Shown piece after piece: positions 1 to 12,800 of a stretch of DNA of 64,000 nt (its first letter is position 1; each line of letters begins with the position of its first letter). The stretch lies in the NCBI GenBank assembly GCA_017562135.1, contig QEYB01001046.1:3286001-3350000 (forward strand), given 5' to 3'. This DNA is from Dipylidium caninum (lineage: Eukaryota > Platyhelminthes > Cestoda > Cyclophyllidea > Dipylidiidae). The notes below the pieces were generated by a model that worked only from the letters and a program-made list of their open reading frames with translations, had not been told where the DNA came from and did not search any database. The position numbers and the translations under genes were made by a program.

Positions 1-3000
1 CAGGCGCCAGACTGACCTCAAAGTTCACCTCGTCTGGCATCGCTGTACGTGCATCCAGAACGTGCCCGGAAGTTCGATCAAAGCGTCTCCGACCTCACCG
101 TTTCCCAGTAATATCCAAAGTAACCGGGCATTAAGTTAATTGATGGCTTTTCCCAAACGCCCGATCTTGACGAGGGAAGGATTAGGTTCACAAGTCCCCA
201 GTCTCCAGTGTGACCACTTCTTCCTCAAAAGTGCCCTTTGCACTCTGCCATGTGGTTTTCTTTCCAGTTACTGACTTATGGACTTCTCACGACCTAGCTG
301 TGACGGTCACCAGTGGATTAACAACTTACCTGCTCAATGCGCCAAACAGAAGTGTGCTGCAATAAACTATCAAAAAGTATGCCAAGCCTGCACCGAAAAT
401 GTGGGAGCCAACACTATTAATTCCACAGGTTCCCGCCACTACAAAGTTGAGCGATAAGGTTCAGCCTTCTCCTACTACGAGCTGGCCACTGCGATCGGCG
501 CGAAAACAGCCGGTGCGCGTGTCCGGACTGCAGTGGCAGTAGGATGCCGAGGTGGCAGACCGGCCGGCCAACACCAGTGGCATTCGTGGAAAAATGCGGA
601 GTTAAGTATAGGATATGGGGAGAAATTATTATGCCAACTTTCCACTCGGTTCTTCCTCCCAACCAAGGCATCTTGGGGATTACCTGCGTCCATAGACAAG
701 TATAAAATGTGTTTATGCGGACCAAGTGTATTTCTTTTGTTGCCCTGTTAAAAATTGGCCAATCAAAGTGCAACTTCGCCTCTAGCCCGGTCAATTCGGA
801 GCGTCTGGTGTTTTCAGTGCACGTCTAACCCCGGAGAAAGTGCTTTAAGAAAAAGGCTAAGAAGTGTCCTCTGCCATGCTCGACGAGTACGACAATGTGG
901 CTGAGCCACTCAACCAGTTCGTTCGTATAGACTTGGTCAGGTTCTTACAAGGAGTTTAATGCTAATCACGTGAAGATTCTTTTTATTACATCCTTTGCTT
1001 TTACAGCACCACGGGTTTAAGCCGAGAAGTTGTAAATCTACTCCACCAACCCTGTCTGAAATAGCAGTCCGTGAGGGCTCGCCTTCGAATATACAACCGA
1101 TTTCTATTTGTTCTCACAAATATCCCAATTCAATTGTTATGCCAGACTCATGCGCACAGAGAGGTGGAGGGCTGCAGAATTTAAAGTTAATTCGCCTCAT
1201 TGCGATGCGCCACGTGGGATGAATTCTTAGGAAAACGTTCGAAGTACTACCAGGAAATGGGGGGACCTAGAAGCCACCCTCTCTGTGTCTGCAAGGTACT
1301 TTCTTTCGTAGGGATGTCCGTCATGTACTCAGGTAATTATCGCCTTCTGACAACTGAGTTCCGCCAGCAAATCGTAGGTGTACGGGGAATAAGCCCTGAA
1401 TGGGGCTAACACGCCAGTTTTCCCCGTGAGGCAATGTGAGTGCGCAGCCACCGTTGGCCTTGCACTTCTAATAGGTGAAATAAGCCGAGACGAGCTAGGC
1501 AGCGCGCTGATTTCTTTCGGGACAATGCGGTGAATTGCTCACTTCTCTCTGCGAACGTCTCTGACCTCCTAAGCGCACCATATCGTCTTTCTTTTGAGGT
1601 TCTAGAAATTCGACTCTACCCCGTACTCCAGGAGCAAAACCCATGATGCTAAACTTAGGTTAACGCATATACATGGCAACATCGTTATAGAATGCAGAAA
1701 TTAATAAATGCCATGTACCGAAGGAGGCCTTTGATTATGAGAACGGCTACCAAGCATCAGAGCTTCAAATTGCCTTTTAACAATAAAGTCATTAGCAAGA
1801 TAACACTCTGAAAAGTAGCAATTTTTGAATTCACCCTCATAGCGTGCTGCTTCCTATGCTAGCATCGCACACGCGGGACGGCTCTGCGATGGGGACGCGA
1901 AAGGTTTCGGTGAGTGCAGCCACCCTCCGGCCTCGTCACCCCACACTCAGGCTGTCTGCCCTGACTCACTGTGCACTGCGGCCTCTCCGACAAGTCTCCG
2001 CGCCAACCAACTAAGTACCCGAAAGTAGGAGTGCTCAGGAAACTTCGCAAAGATGCACCGATATTACTGAACCAGGAGCAGCCTGGGTGCAGGGCCACTC
2101 ACGGGTTTCTCCAGTGCACGGTGTTGGCAAAGCAGAACTTGGATGCTGTTTGTTTGCTCCCAGTCATCATAGAGATGTCTTTGCGAATCGAGCTTACCGT
2201 CGAAAGACCCTTTTAAAGAAAACTTTAGCTTTTTGCTGTCTCGGGTGCTTTTTTGCATTCCCCTTTGGCGAGGCAGGGAGGAATGCAGAGTACTTTCGGA
2301 GTATATTGGAGTCCACTTAATTGTTTTGAAAAGCAAAAGGTCAAACATGCAGTATTCGAGGTAGAAAATGGGGTATTACCAGAGGATTGTTTGGGGAAAA
2401 CTCCTTCTTTAAATGCCTGATCCCCCGAATGTTATAGTGACCTAGTGACTAGATTAAAATAAAGTTTTCCTACTTGGAAGGCGGTTACCAAGTAAAGGTA
2501 TATTGGGAAGGAAGGGACTGATGTAACTAATGGTAATCGTCAAATAACAATGGATTTGAGCGCATGAACTCGCCAACCTCGTCCTAAAATTATTTATTAT
2601 AAGGCACTACTACTGCTACTACTAATTTGACTTAGCAGCATTAACCCTCGTTGGAAGATCTCTTCCAGGTGAATGAGGCAGTAAAACGGAGGTTACTCTT
2701 TCCACCGTTTGTGGCCCACTTGGGCGCATTTGGATTACATATTTGAGACACGGGTCTAAACGAGACCAAGTAAGCTGTCCAACTGAATTACTTTCTGAAG
2801 TTCTACTAGGCACTAATCCAGGCCATGGCAAATCCTGTCAAAGTGAATTGGGACAGATAAAAAAGCGTGCCTCTTTGATCGTCCGCCGTCGCCGCTGTGT
2901 ACGGCCTCCGTTCTCTCGCAATCGCGGCTGTCCATGCGGCCACTGAGCCAGGGGCGGTTGAGGCGTGCAGCCTTTGGCCCACACTTTGCCGCCGCGGAGA

Positions 3001-5192
3001 CTGCCTAAACTAGTGGGCGGTTCCCTTGGCAGTTATCTTTACCATGAGTTATGAGACAAAACCGATTCAGTTGCTGTGGTAACTGGGGCCCTAAAAGGTG
3101 GACATTTAATTAACTACTCTCAAAATCCCTATTTTCGTATAGGCCTGTTAATGAACACATCAGGGGTGAACATACATGTGTTTTTATCTAAAATACTTGC
3201 TTGGCGAATACATGAAGTCCTCTGTCACTCCGGGGTGCGGATGAAGATGAGTTATTCCCACTGATCAGAGTTTTCGCAACTCATGCAACGGTAATTGCTC
3301 TATCGGCCAAATAAATTTCTCCTTTTTCTCCCTTACCATACAACCATTGATAACTGCTTGTCAAATCTGGATTCCCTCGCCTTTTGTATCCGCCTTCAAG
3401 CTCGATCAACTTACGGCTCATAGCGACTCAGTGGCCTCCTTCCATAGATACTTGTGGTTGGCTTGACAATCGAAAATAATTTCATCCTCAAATTCCTCAA
3501 TTTACCGCTCTTACTTTTAAAGGGTTTAGTTATTATTGCCAATTGCAAAGTAAAATGAACCGAAGCGGAACAATGGTTGCGAAGGTGGTAGCGACGACGA
3601 ATTGAGGAATAAGGAAAGGCATTTCGATAGCAGCGGGCGGCATCATGGCCAAATCCGGTGGACAGGTTCGTTGAAGACCAACGGAGCAGTCTGGTCTCTG
3701 GAATGGCGGTCGCCTCGGTTGCGAACGCAATGCGCCCTCGCCCCACGCCGCCGGAGCTGCCCCGCTCGGCGGTTGACGGCCGGTGTCGTCAGCCCCTCCC
3801 GGTCGGGTGGGTGCAGGCAACGAACGCGGCAACGCTTGTTCAAGCCTCCTAATTAATTATTGGTTGGAGAACAACGAAACTGAAGAGGCCTCGAGAGTAT
3901 CAGCAAGTTAGAAGTTTAAAGCATTCGCAACGAGTGATGACTTGGAAAAATGAAATTTTGCGCATCTTTTGGCCTAGGGGGCATTTGAGAATGCCATTTA
4001 ATTGCATGCGCAAATTAACGGTTGGGCCCGTTGATCTCACGAGGGCAAATTTGGCTGAACAGAACCAGGCATAAGTAAAGGGACGCGGCCCCTCGCCTTT
4101 GCTCCAACTTTACATCCCCTCGAAACCCGCGTGAGGTGCGAGGGCGCCAACAAGTTACTTGCCCATCCGACCTCGCCAACATCTTGGCATTATCGCGGAA
4201 GAACCGGCATACGCGCCTACACACATGACTTTCATCTTCGGTTATATTTGTGTCCGGTCCATTCGCACCCGTACAAGAGGATCGTCACGGTCCTAATGGA
4301 AGACCCCGGCGCGATTGTTGCCACTGCCCTTTAACCCTATGTTAGGAACTCCCACTTTCCAATCGCAACACACCACTAAGCCTTGAGATGCAGAGATGGG
4401 ATGAGGTGGCAGAAGTGTTCTCGATGCATTTTTCTCACAATCCGCCAGTGTATTCGGTAGCTGAGGCCGCTTTCGGCGACATCCCAGAGCTAAATAGCAG
4501 CGGTAAGCTTCAACGATACAAGTCGCCAAAGTCATCAACGAGTTTAAAGATATCCACTGCTCATATTGTTAAATGTGACACTCAGTAACAGGATCACTCT
4601 TCAGTAGCTTCTTCTCAAACGCTAAACTCTGCCTCGCCTCATTGCTTCTTAGAAGTTAGACAGTCAAGAAACAACACTGGAAGATGGAGGTTTATGGGGA
4701 GAGCCTGTCAAGAACCATTCCCAGTGTTTGCAGGCCAGATGAAAATTTGTGGGTAGAAAGGAGAATTATTTGGCTCATGGGTATCTTGTTTGTGAAATCG
4801 TCGAGCTAGCAACTGGCCACAGTTAAAGTCCACTCCCCCATGGGTGACAATCAGTGGGCCACATCGATGGGGTTGCCGCGAAACTTCGACAATGGGACGG
4901 TACTGACGTTTCTCCAGCAGTTGGAATACTCAAAGGCGGCTGACTACTATTCGTAGAATAGGCCTATAAAAGGTGCCAGGGATTCACACCAGGTGCCAAC
5001 TCCCATTGTCGAATGAGTAGTAGCGAGTGGAGAAAGTAGAAAAGAAATTCATTCATTTCAATACCCACAGCACATTAAAATTAATCAAAACCGGTGGGAG
5101 GGGGAGCTGATGATGGGGAAGCATCGGTGGTGGGAAGAAAATTAGTAACAAGGGGATATGGGAAGGGAAGACCATTGTCCATGACAGGCAAG
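1..5192. other. Unassigned 5.2 kb region downstream of laminin beta
   Basis: I see no gene I can name here. Open frames are short and overlap on both strands. GC-rich patches lie at about 1860-2170, 2870-3010 and 3560-3860, in otherwise AT-leaning DNA. A perfect 13-base inverted repeat lies at 4885-4897 and 5001-5013. The first 120 bases are GC-rich and have an open minus-strand stretch that could be an exon cut by the window edge, but I do not recognise its product. Confidence 0.5.
4885..5013. repeat. 13-bp inverted repeat with 103-bp spacer
   Basis: TTCGACAATGGGA at 4885-4897 is the exact reverse complement of TCCCATTGTCGAA at 5001-5013. The spacer has no open frame. It could be the ends of a small element or chance. 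Confidence 0.6.
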
Positions 5193-8100
5193 TTAACTAC
5201 AGAAGAGCTGGTGTTTCGTATTGGGTGAGATTTTCGAAGCCAAGGTTTTGAATTCCTTCACTACCATTTCCAATTTTTCCGTCAACTCATTAGTCTCCTT
5301 TTCTACATAATCAAGAGGTTGCAGCATAGCTGAAATGGAAATTAGAAAAGCTGTTTTAATCCCCTATGGGGAAAGAAAAACTCAGGTGAAAAATCTCTTG
5401 TGGTACCTTCAACCTCAGCCAGATCAGCTTCCAATTTTTCGACGTAGGCATTCACCTGTTTTGCTATTTCACTAGGATCATGAATGTTCAGGGCGCTTTC
5501 GCCGCCGTTTTGTTCAGTCATTTTTTCCATCGCTTCGTTTAGAGCATCCAATTTTTCTTCCATCAGCCCAAATGATGCCTGAAATGCAGTAAGAGTCCCT
5601 TAGTTAAGCGCCTTCATAACAGAATCTTCCCTTTTATAAGGTAATACCCAACAAGATGACAAAAGTTCCGCGTTAAGGCGGTGAGAGAAGGGCGCACATG
5701 ACGTCCTCTGCCACACTGAGTACGAGCCTTCAGAGGTTTAGCAATGCTGCCCTTCTACTCATATCCGCTTTGATGTGATTTTACCAAATGAATGAACGAA
5801 TTTTGAAGGGTAGAAGGCCTGACAACAAGAAGTATGCGCCTACTGTAGGAAGAATGGGGAGCCGAACTGACCCTCCACTTTAAATCCACAATTTCGCGTC
5901 TTCTGACCGGTTGATTAAAGTCATATTTAACCCTTACCACTTGAGCAGCGCCGATACAACGCTCGGCTGATTGAATGTGTCAACTCGAGCGACCCTGTCA
6001 CGGTGAAATACTTTCGTGAACTAGGCCCGGCTTACATTTTTAGTCAGATCCAAGCTCGGCTTAGTCAGTCTCAGCATAGCATTCGTTTGAAACAGTCTCG
6101 GCGACGCATATAGCAATTGAAAAGTTTTCGAGCCCTAAATTACCCACTTAATTTTGTCGCTTTGCATAAAGAAAATATATTACTTCCGCCCCTGATTGCT
6201 CTACGAAAAGAAGGAATCCGGTGGAGGAGAGAGTGAGGTAACAAGAGGTGTGAGACCACGAAACACTAGAATTATAGGGAGCGCAAGTGAAGTCGAAGGG
6301 TGATCTGAGCAAGATGCAGGCAGTCCATAATAGGCTCTTTGCAGAGAATACAAAGGAGTTCCGCCAAATGTATCGACGGAGCACCACCTTACATGCAGGG
6401 TGGAAAGATAAGAGGACGGTCACTCGCTCGGCTGCGAGGGATGCGACACAGAAATGGCGACGGTCAAAAGGATTACACGAGGTGGTGGGAAAATGATGAT
6501 CAAGAAATTTGGGGGTGGTGTCGGTCGGGCGGACAGATATGCGCCAACGTCTTGTTTCCTGCGAAAATCGCTTAAATAGCGGCGAAGGTCTATTTTTTCC
6601 GTCATGGAAATTTGCCTGATCTATTCCTACATTATGCACAAACTAGAAAAGACCAAAAGGGAAAGCCATTCAGGCCAGCTTCGTGAGCAAGCGTCTACGA
6701 CGCAGTCCGATGAAATCCGACTAAATGGAAAGCTTCACGTAGCGCTGAAAGGGCCAAAAATGAGACTGCAAGGTTTGCTCTGGCTATGACATCTCCGAAG
6801 CTAGACGAAAAGTATCGTACTACTGTGATACGTGCCCTGATATACATAGAATGCATTTCGTGAAATTTTTCCTCAATTTGACGGAGGTGGTCTCGAGTTG
6901 CTGGCTCGTATAAGCGAAAAAGGCTTCGAGTGCAAAAGGTTAATCTCCTCTACACAGTTGACCTTTGAGCTACTCTCTCCAATGCGTTCTCGATAGTGGC
7001 GTCGATTAGCAACTGTCTAATCACCTTCACTTCAAAAGTAGTTCTCCTTTGTAACCAGCAATGAGGTGCGCTCATACCGGGCACTCCAGCCCCAAATTTA
7101 GGGTGGAATGTAGAGGAGAAGGTACCCTTCCCCTATCACTGGGATAATCGTTTCAGTGTCAAAGATTGCATTTTTAGACAACTACCTGGTCATCGTCCAC
7201 CTATTCGAGCAGTTGATGAGCCCAAGCGACCACCTGCAGTCTGTGCCCCCATTGAACTGCAGATACCTACAATTAGTCGCCATCTCCCGAGGCCCCACTG
7301 CAGTGAAAAATGAACGACTCACATTTAACATTTGCAAGTTTTGCAAAGAGCTTTGTCCTTTTTGACGAGCGATCTCAGTTTCCTCCTGAAGTCTTTGCGC
7401 GTCCACAGCATTTTGTGAAGCCTGATCTGCGCGAACGCTGGACTCCTGCGAGAGCCCCTGCTTCTTTATCTCCAAGCGACCCAACGCCCCCTTCACCTGC
7501 GCATATAAAAAACGTCGTAAGTTGCCTGCCTGCGTTCTAACTCTTTAGGTAAAAACATGGCATCGGACCCACATTTTCTGCCTTTAACCTGTACTCCATG
7601 TCCTCTAGACTGTTGATAGTCGTGCTATTCCCAAGTTCATCGTAAATTTTGCTCACGTTTGCCAGCTTATTCATCTGCTCCAAAAAGCTCTGAGCTTTTA
7701 CCCTGAAAATTGAAAGAGACCCAAACTTGATTGATCTGCGTGCCTGCTACGGACAAGGGCGAAGATAGGTGATAGGCGCTTGCCTAATATTTTTTGCCTT
7801 TTCAAGAAGAAGATTGGCGTTCTGCCTTTCCTCCAATGTATCTTCAAGAATGCGTTCGACATCGTGGCTGAGTTTAAATGAGATTCTTTCCAGAGAATTG
7901 CCGAGTTCGAGAGCTTCCGAGAGGGTGGTGGTGTGCTCCAGATCGCGTATTTTCTGCACTAGCTGTGGTGATAAAAAGTAACACAGCTATAAGTGAATTT
8001 GACCACGCAATTTACATCGAACCCTACACATCCTAGCGTGTAGGAAAAGCCACTAGTCGAAGAGTTGTCTCCCCGACCCTTCAGAGTGTCGCTAGGAAGA

Positions 8101-9874
8101 CGCGAATAGAGCGTCTTTTGCCCTTGGAGAAGAAGATGAGTGTAATCAGATCGTGGTACAAGGAACTTGGCCTAATTCCTACTATTGATTCAAAAAGACC
8201 TTCTTCTACGGGAATTAGTTTCTTTTTATTTATTTTGATGATCAGTTGGTTGAGAAAGAGGAGCAACATTTGCTAGTGGGGAAGCAAGCATACGCCGTTG
8301 AGTGTGCGACTGACCGACGTCGTTACGACGACAATAAGAGGCACACAGCGATTAAATCGTCAGGTAAATTTTGGAAGGGTTTGGCTCACATTTTCGTACT
8401 TACCTCATTATAGTTGTCAAGTGTTATTTTCTCGTACTTTTTCAAGGCACCTTGACCTTCTTTTATTAAAGAGTTGGTGAGATTTTGCACTCGAGTGATC
8501 CTGACTCTCATATTCTGCAACTGAGCGGCGAGTTTTATCAGTATGTCCTGGGCTTCTGTGCGGGAGGCGTTGACCTAGAAAAGCGATGAAAGGTTTACCA
8601 GGAAATTTAATGATAATTACTAGTGTAGGGCAGTTATATTTCGAGTTGGGTTACCGCCGTGATGAGATTTTCAAACTTGGCCGAGTTCTGAAGCACACTG
8701 GAGAGTACATTTTGCGAAGCCAAGTGATCCGCGAGTAGCTCCTTCAAACGGCCTTCGGAACTCATTGAACAGCCTGCATTCCCGGCACAGCTAGGGATAA
8801 GACCTAGGAAATCGCGGATGTTGTTGGGTGAACTCGTCCCTCGTTGACCGTTAAGCTCAAACACCTCTCCAGTGATCTGATCACAGCTTACGCCTCCGCA
8901 AGACGACGGACATGTCCTCAAATCGGCTCCCGATTCAGGAACTCTTTGGTTGTCGCCACAGATCTATAAATGAAAGAACACGAAAGTGAGATTGTATCTA
9001 CCGAAGACTTACTTTCCGTTTAAAAGTACCATTCGGTTGAGTTGTCGAATCTCGTCTTGGAGGTCCTTAATCCGTTCGCTCATAAGTTTAATGAGACGTT
9101 TAAATTCTTCATCGGCTTCACTTCTCCCACCAACGGCGGTCGATGCTGTTTCCAGCAGCGCTTCCATTGCTATTCGTCGACTCTCCAAGCTTCGTTGTAG
9201 AGCTTCAATCTTCTGCGCATCTTCCTCCGCCTTCATCAATGCATGATAGGCACCTTTATTTGCGACAACAATCCGTATTATAAGGCCAATAGTAAAAGAG
9301 AAGAGGCATCTAATTAAAACGGACTGCTTTTACTGATGGTTTGCTACGTAAGCAGTTATTAATCCGGCCTTAAATATAACTCAATACCGTAATACCCACT
9401 TCTGCAACGAATGCTCGCAAAATCTCACCGTAGGGATCCTGAATAGAAATGTTTTTGCTATTTTCTTCCAGTTTCACGAGATCGCCCGAGATTTGTTTGA
9501 GAAAAACTTCGTTATCTTTAACATTCTTTTCCAGCAGATCTTGCTGTTCCTGAAGATTGGTTAACGTTTCAATAGTCTTCGAGAGTTTCCCCGTTGTCCC
9601 ATCCGAAGATTCCAGAGCATCAACAACATCTCTAGATCATAATACCACAGTTAAGGCTTTCGCTAAGGCGTACATGTTTAATAAGTCGTTTTGGCCCAAA
9701 AAACTGACTCAACCAGCTGGAGAGCTTTATCCAACATTTTCAGATGGTCGGCCGTCAGATTTGAGGCTGGAATTTGCTCCACCTGCTCCACCAAGTCCTT
9801 TAGAGTGCTATAAACAGGTTGCAGATCCGAGGGCAGCTGGCTAAACGTATGGTTCTTTAAGCGGTGCATTTCGT
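5193..9874 (-). other. LAMB: Laminin beta exons 20-29: coiled coil and C-terminus
   Basis: These exons are rich in Leu, Glu, Lys and Gln with heptad-like spacing. A Cys-rich insert in exon 23 ([16 protein letters not shown]) matches the position of the beta-knob that interrupts the coil. The last exon ends HQLFCS followed by TAA; this Cys matches the one that disulfide-links beta and gamma chains. Intron 25 appears to be GC-AG (donor 7783-7782). The 49-base intron 22 joins phases that differ by one base. Between exons 20 and 21 either a short intron with mismatched phase is present, or the exon reads through with one lost T and an in-frame TGA at 9637-9639. Intron 27 (1.74 kb) may hide another coiled-coil exon near 6827-7024. 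Confidence 0.82.
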
Positions 9875-12800
9875 CTGGGAAATCAAGGTGAAAGTTGTGG
9901 GAGAAGCGTTCGTCAAGCGAGACATTGACTTTCTTCCCGTGAGAACCAACGTACCGACAACTACGTTGATGGCGCTGTCCCAGTTGGTCCAGCAATCACC
10001 ACACGGTTTACAGTGTGGCAGGCTGCCCGTAGTCCCGCGGTCGCACCGATCGCACCGTCTCCCACCCACGCCTTCACGGCACTTGCACTGGCCGCTGACG
10101 GGGTCGCAGACGTCACTCAACGACCCGGACCTGTCGCAGTTGCAGCCTATAGGCGACATTTCTCAGAAATAACAAATGCGTCTACGGTGAGGGCTCTGTC
10201 TGTGAAAGCAACTCTGAGCCTTTTCCTGCATGCACTGGCCTCCCCATTCGCTTTTCTCCAATCGGAAGTTATTAAGCGTAAAACGCGAAGGAATTTCGTT
10301 GTTATAAAAGAGTTAGTCTGAAAAAAGACTTATAACCTTATTTTCATAACCCCAGCCCTAGCCGAAACTCACTGGTTGGGGCGTGGCTGTTTCCCAAATC
10401 GAATGAGATTTAATTTTTAATAAGGAGGAAGACTGGTAGCAAAAATGCATGCAATTATATGGCAGTTTCCTCCCCCTCCCCCACGCCCAACCCGTTTTCT
10501 ACCCATTAAAAGGCAATGGTGCAAATATGAAACAACACACCCCACATTTTCGTACAACTATTACACAGGAAGCACCTTCTTCGCGTACATCTAAAGCGTC
10601 CAGAGCTACTTACGTTTGCAACCATCTGAGTGTCGTGGGTCCCCAAAGAATGTCCTTTGGCACTGGTCACACTTTCTACCTCCTCGATCAGGCCTGCAGG
10701 TACACTGCTCCGTAAGCTAAAAAACAGAAAACATTACCCAATTTACTCGCAGTTTGCGAGTTGGAATCGCTATTCAGATATACCAAGATAAAAAGCGCAC
10801 CGGGTGACAGTCGAGGTACAGGGAGCCCGTGCGGTCGCAGTTGCACGGCTCGCAGCCGCGCCCAGATGTGAGATTGAAGTGCTGTGGGGCGCATTCGAAG
10901 CAGCGTGGTCCGAGTACGTTTGGAAGGCAGTCACAGGCTCCCGTGCTCCGATCACAGACTGCACTGGCTCCACCCTCGGTCCCCGGATGGTAACAACTGC
11001 ATGGCTGACAGGCTTGCTGGCTGGCATTGCCCCAGTAGCCCGAAATGCACTAAAGGGGAGGCAACTATTTACCTGAACGGTGATTTTGACAGGTAATAAG
11101 GTAGCCGCCTTGGTGATAAAAGCGAATGTAGGCAATGCTATTGATGGCAGAAAGGTGACTAAAGGAATGGAACATCAACAGAAATTGAGATAACAGCCGT
11201 TACTCGCACGTCATTTCCGATATAATACTAGGTCATCTCGGTTTTAAGTAAGCTCGGCATTCAGGGCATATCTACCATGAAAATAAAATCACTGAATAAG
11301 ATGGCAGGAAGGACTATCAGAATGCCAAGGCCAATGATCCGGATTGGAAAAGCACTTTGTGCCTTTGGTAGGCGAATGGACTATGAGGCAACTACAGGAG
11401 GATATTCAATCTATTTCTGAAACCACCCAACCTACACGGTCACACCTCTCCCCTTCGGTATTGTGTAGGCACACCAGACATGATCCAGTTACTTGATCGC
11501 ACCCGCCCTCTGGAGGGAGGTTGCCGGAGCAGTCACAAGGTTTACACGAACCTCCGAACTCCGTTGGATTACCGTAGTAGTTGGGTGAGCATTCCGAGCA
11601 CCTTGGGCCTGAAAGCCACCAATTAATAAGCCAATTTACTTTAGAAATAGTAAGCACAGTTGCACAAAAAATGCACAGCTTTGATGCCTTTATAACTACT
11701 TGCCTGTATAGCCCATTTGGCAGTGGCATTGCATTCCAGTGACTGGATGCATTTGACAGCCCTCCGAGTGGTCGACGCCTCCTCCAGGACATTCACAGGG
11801 CCGGCATGGAACACCTCTGAGCGGATCACCGTAGAAGCCCTGTGCGCAGGATTCGCATCTAGAACCACCGGTGTTGTCCCGACAGTCAATACACACGCCC
11901 GTAACCTAAGAAAAAAAGTGAGCTCGAGACAGGAGTGGAGAAGGCAAACACTTTGTTGGGAGAAAACTTCGGCTATAGAGTGACCACGGAATGCATGTAT
12001 GGAGACGATGGCAGTGCTGCAACTTCTTGGTTGATTTCGAACACTAAGTATAAGTAGGAGAATAGCCAAGGCACCAGTAAGATCCCATTGGGGAGCATGA
12101 CTACAAGTGACTGGAACGTTACGGCACCCAAAGAGATTCACACGCAGCTCACAACAACTGTTTGGAAAGCCTGCAGCCTATCAGTTGGCGTTTTTGCCGA
12201 GTTAACGGCTTTCAAACGATAAAGCACCCTAGCATCCGGCCCCCATTTTCTGTGCAATTTTGTGTGACTACACAGAAGACATTCTGATTCAGTCTCTTTC
12301 AGGCTGCTGTGGATGGCTGGGTAAGTAAAAATAATTGCAAGGTCATTTAGATTCGCAGAAAAGTACTAATTTCGGGAGCATTCACCTGATCACATTCCTC
12401 CGCCTTCCCATTGCAATCACAGCGCTGGCAGTAGGGGAAATTCCAGTAGCCACTCCCGCAAATATCGCACTTTCTGCCTTCAATTCCGGGCCGACAGGGG
12501 CATTGACTCGTGAGAGGGTCGCATTGGAGACCAAGAGATCCCTCAGGGTGGCAGTTGCAAGCTAAATGGAGGACGAGAGGCTGGCATAACGACCACTCAA
12601 AGTAGAAACATGGCAGCAGGAGTGGGGAGGCGCTCACCTGCACATCCCGAGGTGCTGAAGTGGTAATGGTAAAGATCGCATTGGTCACACTTCCTGCCCA
12701 CAACTCCCGGTCGACATGGGCATTGACCGGTGAGCTTATCGCAAATCGGACTCAAGGAGCCAGTGACATTGCAATCGCAGGCTAAAAGTGTGAACATATT

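Noticed and set aside
6148..6639. 163-codon minus-strand open frame inside laminin intron 27
   Set aside because: No recognisable domain, composition unlike the neighbouring exons, and no fitting splice phases; probably a chance frame or old repeat.
9557..9844. 95-codon plus-strand frame
   Set aside because: Antisense shadow of laminin exons 20-21.
10013..10321. 102-codon plus-strand frame, Ala-rich
   Set aside because: Antisense of laminin exon 19; the Cys spacing on the minus strand is the real signal.
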